Of a stretch of 64,000 nucleotides of DNA, positions 49,085 through 61,038 are shown piece by piece. Position numbers and translations under genes: made by a program. The notes beneath the pieces were generated by a model. The model was not told the DNA's origin. It did no database searches and saw nothing but the letters and a program-made list of their open reading frames with translations. Positions within the stretch are counted from its first letter, which is position 1. Each line of letters begins with the position of its first letter. The stretch comes from Kingdonia uniflora (taxonomy: Eukaryota; Streptophyta; Magnoliopsida; Ranunculales; Circaeasteraceae), in contig JACGCM010001245.1 in assembly GCA_014058105.1 (NCBI GenBank), forward strand, positions 496,001-560,000. The letters run 5' to 3'.

Positions 49085-49761
49085 GTATGCCCTTCTCAAT
49101 GTCGTACATTAATGAAGTGTGGGAGACTCCAAAATGAAGCATAATGTTTCGCCTAAGTATCGGGAATACAACATGCTTCATCGTTGAAGATGTCAAAAGC
49201 GCAGCTTTCTTCACATTCATAATCTCTATGTCGCCTTTAATTTCAAGCAAGTCAGATAACCCGTTCATTACATCCGTAAGCTCGAGTTTACAACTTTTCA
49301 ACTTTCTATCCCAAATTTGTAGAAATTTCCCCTTGGAAGCTTCTCTTGCAATAAACCCAACCACCATCCATCAATGCAGTCCCATCCTCGCTCTCAGCCT
49401 TCACATGCATCACAAAGTCAGCACCAATAATATCCTTTGTTGGTAATAACAGAACTTCAAGTATAGAGGTTACCTTCTCACTACAAAGGAAATGGATCTG
49501 CTTATTCATAAAAACCATTGTTACATCTGGGAACTCCAAGCCGAGCAACCACAAACTGAAAGTCAAGGATGATTTCAAGTTCAGGGAACTGTCTGAGTAG
49601 GGAAACGTTGTAATAACGAGTGTGTCAGGCGAACACCATAGGTCAGTTTTGTTTAAGACCCAATGTGAATAAAATACCTGTAATCATTTCTCAATGACTG
49701 GCAAAATGATAGGACATGTATTATTAATACCCAAGGCACCTTCATCACAATCCTCTGCCAT
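49085..49761 (-). pseudogene. SPT16 (FACT histone chaperone) N-terminal fragment
   Basis: From an ATG at 49761 (MAEDCDEGALGINN) the minus strand follows the N-terminal aminopeptidase-like domain of SPT16: FYSHWVLNKTDLWCSPDTLV, LWLLGLEFPDVTMVFMNKQI, HFLCSEK, ADFVMHVKAESEDGTALMD. After a frameshift near 49365 it continues VVGFIAREASKGKFLQIWDR, MNVKKAALLTSSTMKHVVF, SHTSLMYDIEKG. SPT16 is the large subunit of FACT, which loosens nucleosomes during transcription and replication. A stop interrupts IEK-LQVF near 49680, in a position where the family has arginine (CGA to TGA would explain it). Only about 220 of about 1070 residues remain. Confidence 0.8.
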
Positions 49762-50155
49762 TAAACAAAATTTGATGACAACGAAGAATCAAATCAACAC
49801 AAACTTTAAGTCTTTTCTCCCCTCGATATAGAAAAAAAATGTGTGAAGACTTTGGTCAGTAAGAATCCAAGGAAATCTTGAGCTATAAAAACACATAATA
49901 ATAAAGTAAAACTTAGTAAAGGTTAGTCAAATTTTGTAAATATAGGTTAACATAATGATATCGCTTGAGATCGAGGATTCATTAGATTGTAAATTATTAT
50001 CGTGCAACTTCTGCTTGAAGCTTTCACCAAATACTTTGCATTACACATGCTAGAAGAATACTCATCTATACAAAGGCTAAATTATCTTTATTTGATAATA
50101 AAAAAAAACATTTTCTAAATAAATTAAAACATAAAAGTACTCAAAATATTGTACC
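49762..50155. other. no gene identified
   Basis: AT-rich sequence between two gene fragments, perhaps intron or Helitron filler. Confidence 0.4.
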
Positions 50156-50885
50156 TCTGCATTCAAAGCTTCTAAGACAGCACCTGGGGCAGCATCAACA
50201 TCTGTATCTGGGCAGAACTCGTCGGGAGTAAAATTATAGAGTACCCTTTTAATCAAAGGAAGACCAATTAAGGGACAAACCTGTTAAAAGAAAAATCGAA
50301 TACGGAATAAGATTTAACTTTGAAGAGGGCAAGAGAAACTATAAACTTAGTTGTTGATGCTAAACTAATGAAAACATAATATTGACCGTTTTTCTTATAC
50401 TTTAATCCATAAGCAATTCTTTCGATAGCATACACTGTCATCATTAATATTACGGGATGAACTACCATTCATAGCTGAATTGGCCTCATGAAAGTTGGTG
50501 TTCGGATCGAGTGTTTGTAGTGGTATTGGTAATTGGCCCTGCAACAAGACGTATTCATCAACGATAAGATTATACGTTAGCAAGACCATAGAGGTAAAGG
50601 ATATAGAAGAACATACCATCCGACGTTACTTGGACGTCTCACGTCCTTTTGCATTCTTCTGCAGCCTTTTTTCTTCTTACTCCTGAAGGCTTAATACCTT
50701 GTATGGTCGCTTACGGTAAACACTTGAATATTTGGTTCATTATTTAAAATATGACAGTAGTATGGTCGCTTACAAGAACATAAGGTATATAATCGTTGAA
50801 GAGATACCTGATTCCGATAAAGTAGAGTTAACTGGAGGAGTGCTAGACATATCAATCGTGCTTGGTCCTTTACTTCCAATTTTAA
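50156..50885 (-). pseudogene. exon series of an unidentified plant gene
   Basis: Exon-like blocks on the minus strand. Block one (about 50880-50811) reads GSKGPSTIDMSSTPPVNSTL and ends SESG before GTATC. Another (about 50540-50430) reads QGQLPIPLQTLDPNTNFHEA. A third (50280-50156), after CAG, reads VCPLIGLPLIKRVLYNFTPD, then EFCPD and GAVLEALNAE, before GTACA. The PDEFCPD...LEALNAE pattern reminds me of a plant dilute (DIL) domain protein, but I cannot confirm this. The blocks have normal splice borders and the same strand as the Helitron, so I infer a captured fragment. Confidence 0.4.
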
Positions 50886-51883
50886 TCATAACTAGATCTT
50901 GCATTAAGACTTAAGCATTATTAAGAGAAGAATGCACGAATCAAATATTATAGTCGTAGTTTAAATGAGGTCTAACCTTAGTAGAATGGTTGCGCACTTT
51001 GTATGATGTACGCTTAGGAAGTATTTTTAGACGTCATATTTGATCTTCGTTGTTGTCTATTGTATTTCGGTTTGGAGGGATATCCTGGCCAACAAAGAGT
51101 TTGTTAATTAGTGATGTTAGTATTTATGGTGTTATAATTGATGGATCATAGCTAAAATAAAATTCAGGCACAATATGGGACTTAAAATCCATACCTATTA
51201 GTTGATATTGTTTAGAAGAAACACTTTTTTTTTCCAAAAACTGCAACTTTTGAATGTAGATTAGATTAGGCTTTGAGGCCCTTAACAGAGTTTATAGTAA
51301 GCCATGGACATAATAGCTTATCCTACAATGAAACGTTTGATAAGACTAAAAGCAACATGAAACATGAACATAATAACATATTGTACAAGGAATCCCTGAT
51401 AAACACGAACATCACTAAACACAGACTTCAGAAAACAGTAATAATACCTGATAAGTCAAATGCGGGAGATTATAATTTAATGACTGCAACTGAGTGTGTT
51501 GATTAGAATGTATATTTCTTTTGCTCAAACAAGTTTCCTTCATCATGATTAGAATGTACAGTTCTTTCGCTCGGCAAATTGGGCATACCATAAATAAGAT
51601 AATAACTAAATATTAGGAATCAATGCACGACAAAATGTGAAAGTGAGGTTAGTTCCAAGTATTGGTAAGAAACATATTAACAAAGAAAAACAAATTCTTG
51701 AATTATGTTTACCAGATGGGATGATGAGATAACCAATACTATCACAGTCAATGTTGTTGAATCCTCACCTATATGCGGCGATCATGATTGGCTGCATATG
51801 CGGCTGCAACTTCAACAGAAAGATCAATACTATTATGGTAATGCATTCTAAATATTATTAATAATGCATTTTTCTAACACGGT
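50886..51883. other. no gene identified
   Basis: AT-rich sequence downstream (on the minus strand) of the Helitron helicase. The Helitron 3' terminus could lie here or further left; I did not find a convincing CTRR end with a hairpin. Confidence 0.4.
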
Positions 51884-54800
51884 TCACGCTTGTTTTTGAT
51901 GTACTACTGATGGTGATGGACAATTGGCAATAAATATGTCATCTGGTGTTGGGATTAGGTAATTGGCCAGCTGTAAGGATTTCTTTATAAGCCACATTAA
52001 CTGTATGGGTACCAGGTAGGTTTTGCAATTTTCCATTGCGTACCAACACCCTAGTTTTTTTCTTTGAAATACATCTAAACAAAGCAACATACAGTTGGCC
52101 ATGACTGAAGGCAGAATCGTTCAAAAAAACCCCTGTTATAGGAATCGTCTGACCTTGCGACTTATTGATTGTCAGTGCGAAGCATAACCTAATATGAAAC
52201 TGCTTGCGTATCATAACAAAAGGTAGATTGACATTTTTTGAAGGTTTTAATGGTATATGGGGTAAGCATACAATATCTCATTTATGATGCCCGGTCATTA
52301 TTTCTGCCTTTATAGTATTTTTCTTAAATTCACGACATATTAATCTCATTCCATTGCATAATTTGTCTTTTGAGCTAATGTTATGTAATAGCATAATTGG
52401 TGTTCCTTCTTTGAGGGTTAATTTATGTGGAGGTAATCCACCAGGAGTGGTCGCATTTAAGAATTTTTGGGGATATAAATTATGTGCCATTTTCAACACT
52501 ATCGAATGATTAATATGTAACAACTTCTCCTGTGAATGTTTCAATAATTTTTTCGTTTACAAAATCCACAGTTTCATTTAGCGGTGTTAATATAGCTTTG
52601 TTTATCATATAAAAAATGTCATGAGCAAACTTTCGCAGTTCGCGAAAAACAAATTCTATTAAATTATTTATTGAATCTTCATTCTCCCATTTTATAATTA
52701 TTTCATTCGGTATTCGTATTAAGTCACTGTCAGCCTCGATATTATTGTTACCGTTGCCGACTTGGAGTAAGAAGTTTGAATGTTCGGGATCGTTACGTGC
52801 TCACATATTTTATGTCAGCTGAATAACTTCTGTATATTCCCATATTCAAGATTTGACGATGCAAGCGTCGATTGTTTGGGATCTAGTTTATCAGGGGATC
52901 ACTGGTAGGATTTGGCGAAAGTCGCCCCCCATAATAAGAATTTTTTTGCCAAAGGGCAAATCACATTCTAATATATCTTTCAGTGTTCTATCCAGGGCTT
53001 CAAAAAAGTGTATGTGCATCATCGGGGCTTCATCCCATATTAAGACCTTAGATTTTTTGATGAGTATGGCTAAATTTAAACCCTTGTTGATATTATAAGT
53101 CGATTTGGTAGCTTAAATCTGGAATGGGCCGTTCGACCACCTGGAATGACAGTAGATACAATGCCTGACGAGGCTATTCCAAATGCTACTTACCATTTTG
53201 CCTTAACTATGTTAGGATTGTCTGGTAGAGGAATGTTTTTTCCTTTCCGCCTGGCCATCAATAAAATAAACCTTACTTTTATTTGAATTGATAGATTTCA
53301 TAATTCTATCGTAAGCGCACTTTTGTTCTGGATTCAATTTATCTTTAGCTAGATAGTCCGTAAATGGTGTTTTAATATCGAGCTCGTCTTTCAACAGACT
53401 GAATAAATCATCATCTTCTTCAGTATTTAAGTTCATCATTGGCAAATCGTAATCAAGAACACTCTTGTTGTGTTGCCCAAGTAAATCATTAATTTCAGGT
53501 AGAGTGCTGCATTTGTGTAACGACCTATTTTTTGGTAATCTTGTGACATATAATATTTGAAATATTTATATAAATCGAATACTTTAGCAGGTTCACAAAA
53601 TACTAATAGTGTAACGAATAGTTTTCTCAAAGCTGGTGCGAATTGTAGTAAGTTTGCTTATTCTAAACAATCCCTAATAGTATTGTCATCTTCTAACAAA
53701 CCAAAGGCCTCTGTTGATCTCTTAAATGACCTATATGAAGCACCATTAATAGTAAACATATCATCAAATGATCTGGGCCCTTTTATATGATTTAATAAAA
53801 GTCGCAAGTAAAATCGTTCTCCATCGGACGACTGGACTATGTATATTCGTCCAAGACACTTAATTTTACTTTTACAACTTTGCCAAAACTTCAATTTACT
53901 TATCCATCTATAGTGTTGAGGGATTTTGCGATATAGGAATTTTCTCTCATCGAAATCTTCCGCGTTTAATGTAAAAAACTCGGTTAACATCGTTTGGGTA
54001 TTGTCGATGTTTTGAACTATATTTTTGAGGGATTGAAAGTAAAAAAAAAGTAACCTGTTGCTGATTTGGAAGGTGTATTTGCAAGCGTTCTACTGTCGGA
54101 TATATTTTACTCATTGGAAATACGAATAATCTCCAAGTAGCTTCTGGAGGAGATATCCATCTTGCTTCTACAAATTGTTTTATCTCGTCTACATCGTCTG
54201 TTCTACCAACTTCCATAGAAACACGGTCAAGACCCTTGTAAACACACTTTTATAAGTATTTAATGCATTTGATATTGCTGCAAACTTCAATATTTATGTG
54301 GCAGTTGAATCTTTTAAGCAACCATCCATTGTAAGGTACAATCCAGCTATTATTAGCAATTTTTGTTCCAACCTTGATTGTACGTTTGTCAAAACGTCAC
54401 AGATAAATGGGGTAGGAATTATTACCATGAATTGTCTGTTCAACAAAATCTTTTGGAAATTATTTTTTACACTTACCGTCTACCATAAAAACACATTTCG
54501 TATTTTGGGTACCAATGGTCCATGCACCATGTGTTTTTTCAACAATTTCAAAAAGTTTAGGTTCTTTCTCTTCGTCGGGAAATTTAGCTCGTACAATTTG
54601 GTCATAATCATCCGACCCTCTGAGGTGATCCTATTTTTTTTAATATAACCAACATATGCGCATGCAGAAGACCTCATTTTTAGAACTCTATAACGTACAC
54701 ATGCGCCTTAACTAACCCTAGTACTGAAAATTTTAATATGGCATCCCTCATACGTAAGAATTTAGCACATAATATACGCACAACTAAATTTGGACGATCT

Positions 54801-56278
54801 TGTGGTTGTTGTCCCAGACCTAGCTCATTGATTATTTATGGCCACTCCGGGTTACAAGTCATGGTTATAAAAAGATCTGGTTTGCCACATTTATGGGCTA
54901 ACACCATTGCATCTTGAAAACGCTTGTACATATTGCGAGGACTACCAGTATGGGATGAAGGGAGAATAATTCGTCTACCAACATTTTTACCTAGCCTTCA
55001 CCAGACCTAATAGCACCTTGTAGTCCACGGTACATATCAGCCCTAATTTTCTTTTGATTTTGTCTAATATACCCTAGGTTGCTTGTATGTATTTTAACAC
55101 ATTGATCCACTATATATTGTTGTAATAATCGATCGCCTCTAGGATAAGTGATTCATAGTTTGGGCGGATCTGTAACATTTAAGCGTAGAATGCACGAATA
55201 GTAATCTTCTTGCCATTTCTATTGAAAGTCTCTAAATCTCATCCATAAGTTCCTTTTGGTAGTAAGAGTGGGTATTGTAAGGGGTCATAAAATCCAGCAG
55301 TTTCAGATATGAATTGTAAACCCTCTTTTGTTGGGTGAATTACAATAGTCCCACTGTTTCTTCTTCACTGTCGATTACAATCCCTGCCACATCATCTGCA
55401 GTAGGTAAAATATATTGTTTTGCTCCTTTTGGGTGTTGCTTAATAACAAGTTCATGATTGGAAAGATCGAGTAAATTTGTAATTTTTTTGAATTGTTGAA
55501 TAAACACATTGTGGTCTCTCAAAACTTTCGTTAACTTAAAAACGATATCTTCCTTCAAAAGATCGTTTTCCTCAAGTCTAGCTATAAGTTGATTGAGTGG
55601 ATCAAAAAAATACAGTTGTATAAACCGTGCTCTCTCAAATTTTGGTGGTAAATAACTTCCAATTTTATGGTATATCACTCTGTGGGCCTTAAATGTATAA
55701 ATTCAATTTGAAACGTTATAAAGAGATTCATCTAATGTTGCCCCCATAGATGTACATTGGAATGAGTGATTGTATGCTTTAATATTTTTTCTAAAATTTT
55801 TACCTGCTGTAGATTGATCGTCGTAAAGTTCTAATAGTTCTGCTGGAACTGGCGGCATTCCTAAGTTAACTTTCCCGCTCAAACAACAAAAACCTCTGGT
55901 TTCCCTAGCGAATAGGTGAGCTTTACAATGTTTACACTGTCTTGGTGGTGGAAGTTTATAGGTATTTTTTTTTGAATCTACATAGTTTCTTGCAGAATTG
56001 TGCCCAACGGCTCTAATGTTTCTAGGATTGGGTTTGTTATGCATGGTAGGTTGATTTGTAAGTGGCTGGTGCGAAGATGTCATTGAGGATTTGGTAGTAG
56101 TAGTATTTAATTGTAGATTATTATGCGATATATTATTCATGATAATGGTCTGGCTAATGCAATCTTCCATAGGCACATCAGGTAGCATGTGACATTTGTC
56201 AGTAAAGGTATTATCAGTAATACTAATCATGCATGTGTTAGATGTACCTGTTGAAGTGGCGGCAATAGCAACTGGCAC
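51884..56278 (-). pseudogene. Helitron Rep-helicase (RepHel) remnant
   Basis: The N-terminal part (56278-55700) carries the CKHCKAHLFARE...FCCLSGKV cysteine motif. Next is YHKIGSYLPPKFERARFIQL (55678-55580). The Rep segment reads MYKRFQDAMVLAHKCGKPDL near 54930 and keeps an HAH nuclease motif (54656-54664) between stops. The tyrosine motif near 54240-54272 reads IKYL-stop-KCVYKG, so the second tyrosine has become cysteine. The Helitron_like_N continuation ISPPEATWRLFVFP is near 54150. The Pif1-type helicase starts near 53450, has a frameshift in the Walker A loop (about 53231-53260), keeps IWDEAPMMH, and ends with TINKSQGQTIP (near 52150). It is inactive. Two CAA/CGA-to-stop changes flank the HAH motif. 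Confidence 0.85.
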
Positions 56279-56752
56279 ATCGATGTTGGCCGCATATCTG
56301 AAGGATTCGAATACACAACTGGCAATAGTTGGCTCTCATGTATCGAACAATGTGGTATCCATAATCAAGACAAACTGAGCATTTCCTTTGTTAAGTGTAT
56401 CATTAATACCACAACTTGTGCCTAACAACAACGAGGCATTTTGATCAATGCATTGTTCCTTATTTGTTCCACCTGGTGAGAAAATGGTATGTTAGTTCAC
56501 AATAATAGCAATATAGTTACAAGGAATAAGAGGATAGTCTAGTTAAATACCTGACTTTAAAACATTGTTTGTCTGTTTCTGACATTGTTTAGAATACGGT
56601 TTCCTATTGGCAGTATTTATTTTAATTTTGCTGAATTTGTTGCATTTGGAATTAGAACCTTCCACCTGACATATTTGTTGCAGTATATATTCAATAAAAT
56701 GTTAAAAACATTTATAAATTTATAACTGTTCATGGAAAAATAAAAATATTAT

Positions 56753-57085
56753 TTAAATACATACTCCCTCGAGTTTTTTTTGGTTGGTATAATTCGCGCG
56801 TTGTTTTGCATTTGTTTGAAGCCTTTTCGCTTCTTGTTCTTCAGAAGTTAACACATGCTTCAGTTTCCGAGAACCACCTGAGGCAATTTGTTTTAATGTG
56901 GTCAAAGTTTTAGTACATATGTAAAGCTTAGTATTTCTGTAGAATAAGGTAATGGATTTATAGATCATTTGAACGACTATTTAATATATACCTGTAACGG
57001 ATAAGCTTGAGTAAGTTAGAAGGTTGTCAAGGATCGGAATAGATCCAACCTATCTGGCTTCAATAAATATTGGAGTCTGCATGAA
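56753..57085 (-). pseudogene. Helitron 5' exons, copy A of a tandem duplication
   Basis: On the minus strand, a short exon (TPIFIEAR-stop-VGSIPILDNL) is followed by an intron and a basic exon (GGSRKLKHVLTSEEQEAKRL, then NAKQRANYTNQKK). The same pair recurs about 740 bp to the right. Probably upstream coding exons of the Helitron protein; function unknown. Confidence 0.5.
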
Positions 57086-57514
57086 GAATATATGATCAGT
57101 TATAGTAGCATGAATTATGTTGACATCATAGGCTTATAATTAGCTAAAACCAAATATCGTCGACATTCACAATATTATTAATGGTATTATTTTGCGTTAC
57201 CCTAATAATGTTAGACATGTTTGCGTCGTGGCTGGACTTTGAATGTAGTATTTCAGGCAGTTCATTTAATTTTCTCTATAATGAGATATAATCAGCAATG
57301 ATACAATTATATAAAATCATGACATTAAAAACAACCGTTGTAAAATACATACCTTCCCGATTTCCTTGATTTGGATGCAATCGAAGTTAGAACAATGCAC
57401 TTCTGTTGTTTTCTGCAGTTAATAAATTAAGATCACTGTCTATGGAGTTATATACGGTTATCAAAATAACTATAAATGTTATCTAAGTAAATGTTATACG
57501 AAAACATACCTTAC

Positions 57515-57843
57515 TAAGCTGCGTAATGTTGTAATTCTTGCGCTTCTTGGCATTATATTTAAGCCTTACTGCTTCTTGTTCTTCATGAGTGAGTACATTC
57601 CTCTATCGTCGAGAACCACCTGTGGCATTTATTGTTAATGTGGTCAACGCTTTCATATACACGTGAAGTTCAATTTTTTTAGAATAATGGAAAGATATTT
57701 GTATACTTTGACTATTATAAAATATGTACCTGTAACAAATACGGTAGAGGCAACTGAAAGGTTGTTAGGGATTGGATTATATCCAACTTCACTGGCTTCA
57801 ATAAACATTGGAGTCTGCAAAAATAATCCATTAACAGTTATAG
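57515..57843 (-). pseudogene. Helitron 5' exons, copy B of a tandem duplication
   Basis: The exon pair reads TPMFIEASEVGYNPIPNNLS, then (GGSR, one stop) NVLTHEEQEAVRLKYNAKKR. Nucleotide similarity to copy A covers both exons and the intron between. The first exon is open here but has a stop in copy A. Confidence 0.5.
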
Positions 57844-58384
57844 TAGTATGAACTATGTCAATATTCAAAATTTATAATAAATAAAACATAATCTTCTGAT
57901 GGTTAATATGTAAGTTGCATGATGGAGAGACTGAAAATTATAACTAATAATAAACCAACGTAGGATGTAGACAATGGGTTGTGATTAATATATAAAGAAT
58001 GTCACTGGAATTATCAACTATGTGCTCTATTCCTTGGCCAAGAATGAGTGCGATTACCACTTTGTAACTGTGATACCTATGTAGGAGGCTCAAACCTATC
58101 AATTAAATATCAGATTGAGAGAGGAACAAATATGAGCCCTAATTATCTGAGATTTTAGTAGAGCAATCAAAGGTATATTACAAGGTAATCAATCCCCTAC
58201 GAGTCAAAAATAATTAAAACGTATTATGTATCTAATCTACAATACTATTGATTGGGATGCTCTGGGAATTTCTAAATTAATCAAATACTAAGACAAAATA
58301 AAGTAAATTGCAATAGCTATTAATTTCCTTCTAAATCAATCAAATATTAATATAAATAAAGTAAACTAATTAAATGAATTTAGT

Positions 58385-58501
58385 TCGCACACCTCAGCAA
58401 AGGTTCTAACAACATTGTTAAGGCTGGTGCATCCAAGGGTACAATGTTGTACGGTACAACTTCCCCTGTCAAAGTTTCATCTGACTTTTTCATCCTCCTT
58501 A
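58385..58501 (-). pseudogene. callose synthase (glucan synthase-like) exon fragment
   Basis: The minus strand reads MKKSDETLTGEVVPYNIVPL then DAPALTMLLEPLLR. The VPYNIVPLDAPxLT string is characteristic of the N-terminal region of plant callose synthases (GSL/CalS), which make beta-1,3-glucan at the plasma membrane. Only about 38 codons are present in a protein normally of about 1900, so this is a fragment, presumably captured by the surrounding Helitron. Confidence 0.55.
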
Positions 58502-60350
58502 ACTAAAAAAATACAACAGAAACACAGGCAGTTAATAATAAAGTTCAGTTCCAAAGAAATACAGCCTTAATCCAACCATTTGCTGATAAGTACACTTTCT
58601 ATGAAGTACTTTTAATCTTAGTCTCATGTCTCACGTCTAAAGTATGTTTTTAATCACAGATGAACAAGAAGTTGCAGCAGTTAAAAGCTCTTAAAAGGAA
58701 GCAACAAAGTAGAGTGTGGAAGGTCGGGGCATGCTCAAGTTCTTTTAGGTGAACAGATGGTTGGATTAATAAAAGCAAGATAAATATTGGGTAATGCTCC
58801 ATGGATGATGATATGTAGCAAGTTTGATCAATCATCCCCAATGTTGCTTATCCAGTTTTTTTTTTTTTTTTTTGTTTTTTTCTTTTGAAATTTGTTGATT
58901 GTAATTATAGGGCTGTCATCTTACTTGCACAATTCTTGTTTGTCAAGTGACAATAACTGCTACTTTATTGTCACTTGATACAATGCAATGTTTGATCTAT
59001 TCTGTTTCGAGGTAGTCTTTGGTTGGACAATAACTGCTAATTTACCACGAATATCAAACACACCCATCCAAAACTGATATATGTAGACCAAACTGTACAT
59101 GAGGATCACCATTACTCAGAACAGCTGCAAGAATTTAAGCCAAAGGAATAGAACAGGCAGAGGAAGCTGGTTAGCTAGAGAACATAAGACCAAAAGATTG
59201 ATCCAACCCATAGGATATAAAAATTAAATGATACCTTTTCTGCTTGTTAAATACTCACTTTAAATGCCACCTATTCCTAAACAAGAAAGCCCTATGATAA
59301 TACCTTCAACCTAAACAAGGGTTAATAAAGGAGTAAACAATAAGCTACACGAAAAGGAAAAAATTATCACACCCCAATTTCCCAAACACCTTAAGATCAT
59401 GTCTCCTTCCACAAAGACTCCAAATAAAAAGGACTTCAAGGCTTAATCAAATGCTAACCTCGTCTAGGACATGCCTACTCCTTACCCATCTGGAACATAC
59501 CTAGACCTACAGGAATTCGAACATAGAAGAAAATGACGTAAAAATTGACTATAACCATTAAAATGCCTACAACATCTGTAATTTTTTAATAAAAAAAATT
59601 GCAATTCCGAGAAGGTCACTTAATCCCTGTTCCATAAATCCTCCTACTACTTATTAAATAATTTAAAATTATTTTCCTTCTACCTTTCATCAACCAGACC
59701 ATTGAGATTTCTGAATTCAGGAGATACTTTACCTATAGCAAGCTTGCTACCAAAATTCTAATTTAGAAGCCACTCAAAATATTTGGTCAAGTTTGTACAT
59801 AATTCATATCTCGGTGGTGGCAAAGTTGGCACGATCAAAAGTAGGCTTTGAACTGAAGACTATTTCAGAACTTGAAGCAAGTTCGATTTACGTAGAGCTA
59901 TATTGAAAAATGTTTAAGACTCAAAAGTGTATGTCCCCAATCGAATAATTGGACACAATTAGCAAAACAATAAGTGGAACCACACCGAGATCAATCACAC
60001 TCTTGCCTAGTTACCTGCCAAGTTATGGGACACAATGAAATGGTATATGTATCCATTACAAATCTTCAACCAAAAAGTAAAACCCTAAACCAAAAATTAT
60101 ATAAGATTCGAAAATGACTAACAACATTATCGAGATATTGTTTACCCTCGTAATGACTTATCAAAACTTGAATGTAAAAATGACAACAATATTACAATCT
60201 TTTATCACAACTACAGAAACAGAAGGAAATTACGAACTGACAAATACTTTAAAATACCGCCATCAGCCTTTCATGCTCTCAAGCAACCCATCTATGCCCA
60301 AATAAGGGTAATAATATACTAATAAATCAGCGTAGGATCTAAATAATGGG
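58502..60350. other. Helitron interior without recognised genes
   Basis: AT-rich DNA with a poly-T tract (58857-58873) and a strong hairpin (58943-58978). Short frames such as 60114-60305 look random. Confidence 0.4.
58943..58978. repeat. perfect 14-bp hairpin
   Basis: TCAAGTGACAATAA (58943-58956), loop CTGCTACT, then the exact complement TTATTGTCACTTGA (58965-58978). It lies about 70 bases after a 17-base poly-T tract. Role unknown. Confidence 0.9.
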
Positions 60351-60356
60351 TTGGGA

Positions 60357-60640
60357 TTAAGAGATAAAGTACCTGATAACTATGTGCTCTATTCCTTGAC
60401 TGAGAATGAGTGTGTTTACCACTCTATAACAATAACCCACAAATAAATTTTGATTTGGGGATGGTGATTTGTTGTACGGGTTTTCAATTTGGAGCAAAAT
60501 TGAAGAAGTTAGGGTTTCAATTTGTAATTTCAGACCATTAGAAGAGGATTTGGGAACGAGAGATTTGGGGAATTGAAGTTGGAGAGGTGATTGGTTTTGA
60601 GGGAAATTGAGATCGGTTTGAATTGGGATTGATTGCAAAT
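60357..60640 (-). other. possible first exon inside the Helitron 5' region
   Basis: A minus-strand frame MQSIPIQTDLNFPQNQSPLQ is preceded by leader-like sequence (two copies of CCTAGAAATCGAGAGA upstream). It continues to a possible donor (CAG|GTACTTTATC near 60372). The end of this frame (GIEHIV) is repeated in diverged form at 57958-58078, without the splice donor. It may be the first exon of the Helitron transcript. Product unknown. Confidence 0.35.
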
Positions 60641-61016
60641 CGCTTAAAAACCTAGAAATCGAGAGAAAGAGTCGTAAAAATTGCCATTAGAACCCTAGAA
60701 ATCGAGAGAGAGTCAGAACTTTGGTATGTCGAAAATACCGTAATACCCTTGAGGAGTCTGTTCTAGGGATTTTTTTGCAGGGGAAAAATGAGAAATACAA
60801 TACTACCCTCTAACAATTCAAATATGACAATTTTGTATAACTAAAAGTTAAAAATTGGTAAGGGTATATTAGGCAGGCAAAAAATATGGGTTTTCAATGA
60901 TTTTAGCCGAATACATCCAATGGCTTTTCATTTTAAGGTTATAAAGATAGACTTTGATATTCCTAAGTTTGTGCTGGGGATTCTGATCGACGACCGAGAT
61001 TGAGTCTCATTCCAAT

Positions 61017-61038
61017 GCTTTTCCTTTAGTAGTATAGA
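61017..61038 (-). other. Helitron 5' terminus
   Basis: On the minus strand TCTATACTACTAAAGG follows an A (complement of T61039). This is close to the 5' ends of many plant Helitrons, which begin TCTATAC or similar. Confidence 0.65.

Larger units (their letters stand above)
51884..61038 (-). mobile_element. Helitron, decayed autonomous type (3' end not located)
   Basis: The interval holds a Rep-helicase gene remnant on the minus strand. Its right boundary reads, on the minus strand, TCTATACTACTAAAGG starting at 61038 and preceded by A, the usual A|TC start of plant Helitrons. The 3' end should be a CTRR with a nearby hairpin at lower coordinates; none was certain, so 51884 marks only the end of the helicase. 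The gene fragments at 47.8-50.9 kb probably belong to the same element. Helitrons replicate by rolling circle and leave no target duplication, so boundaries cannot be confirmed from repeats. Confidence 0.75.
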
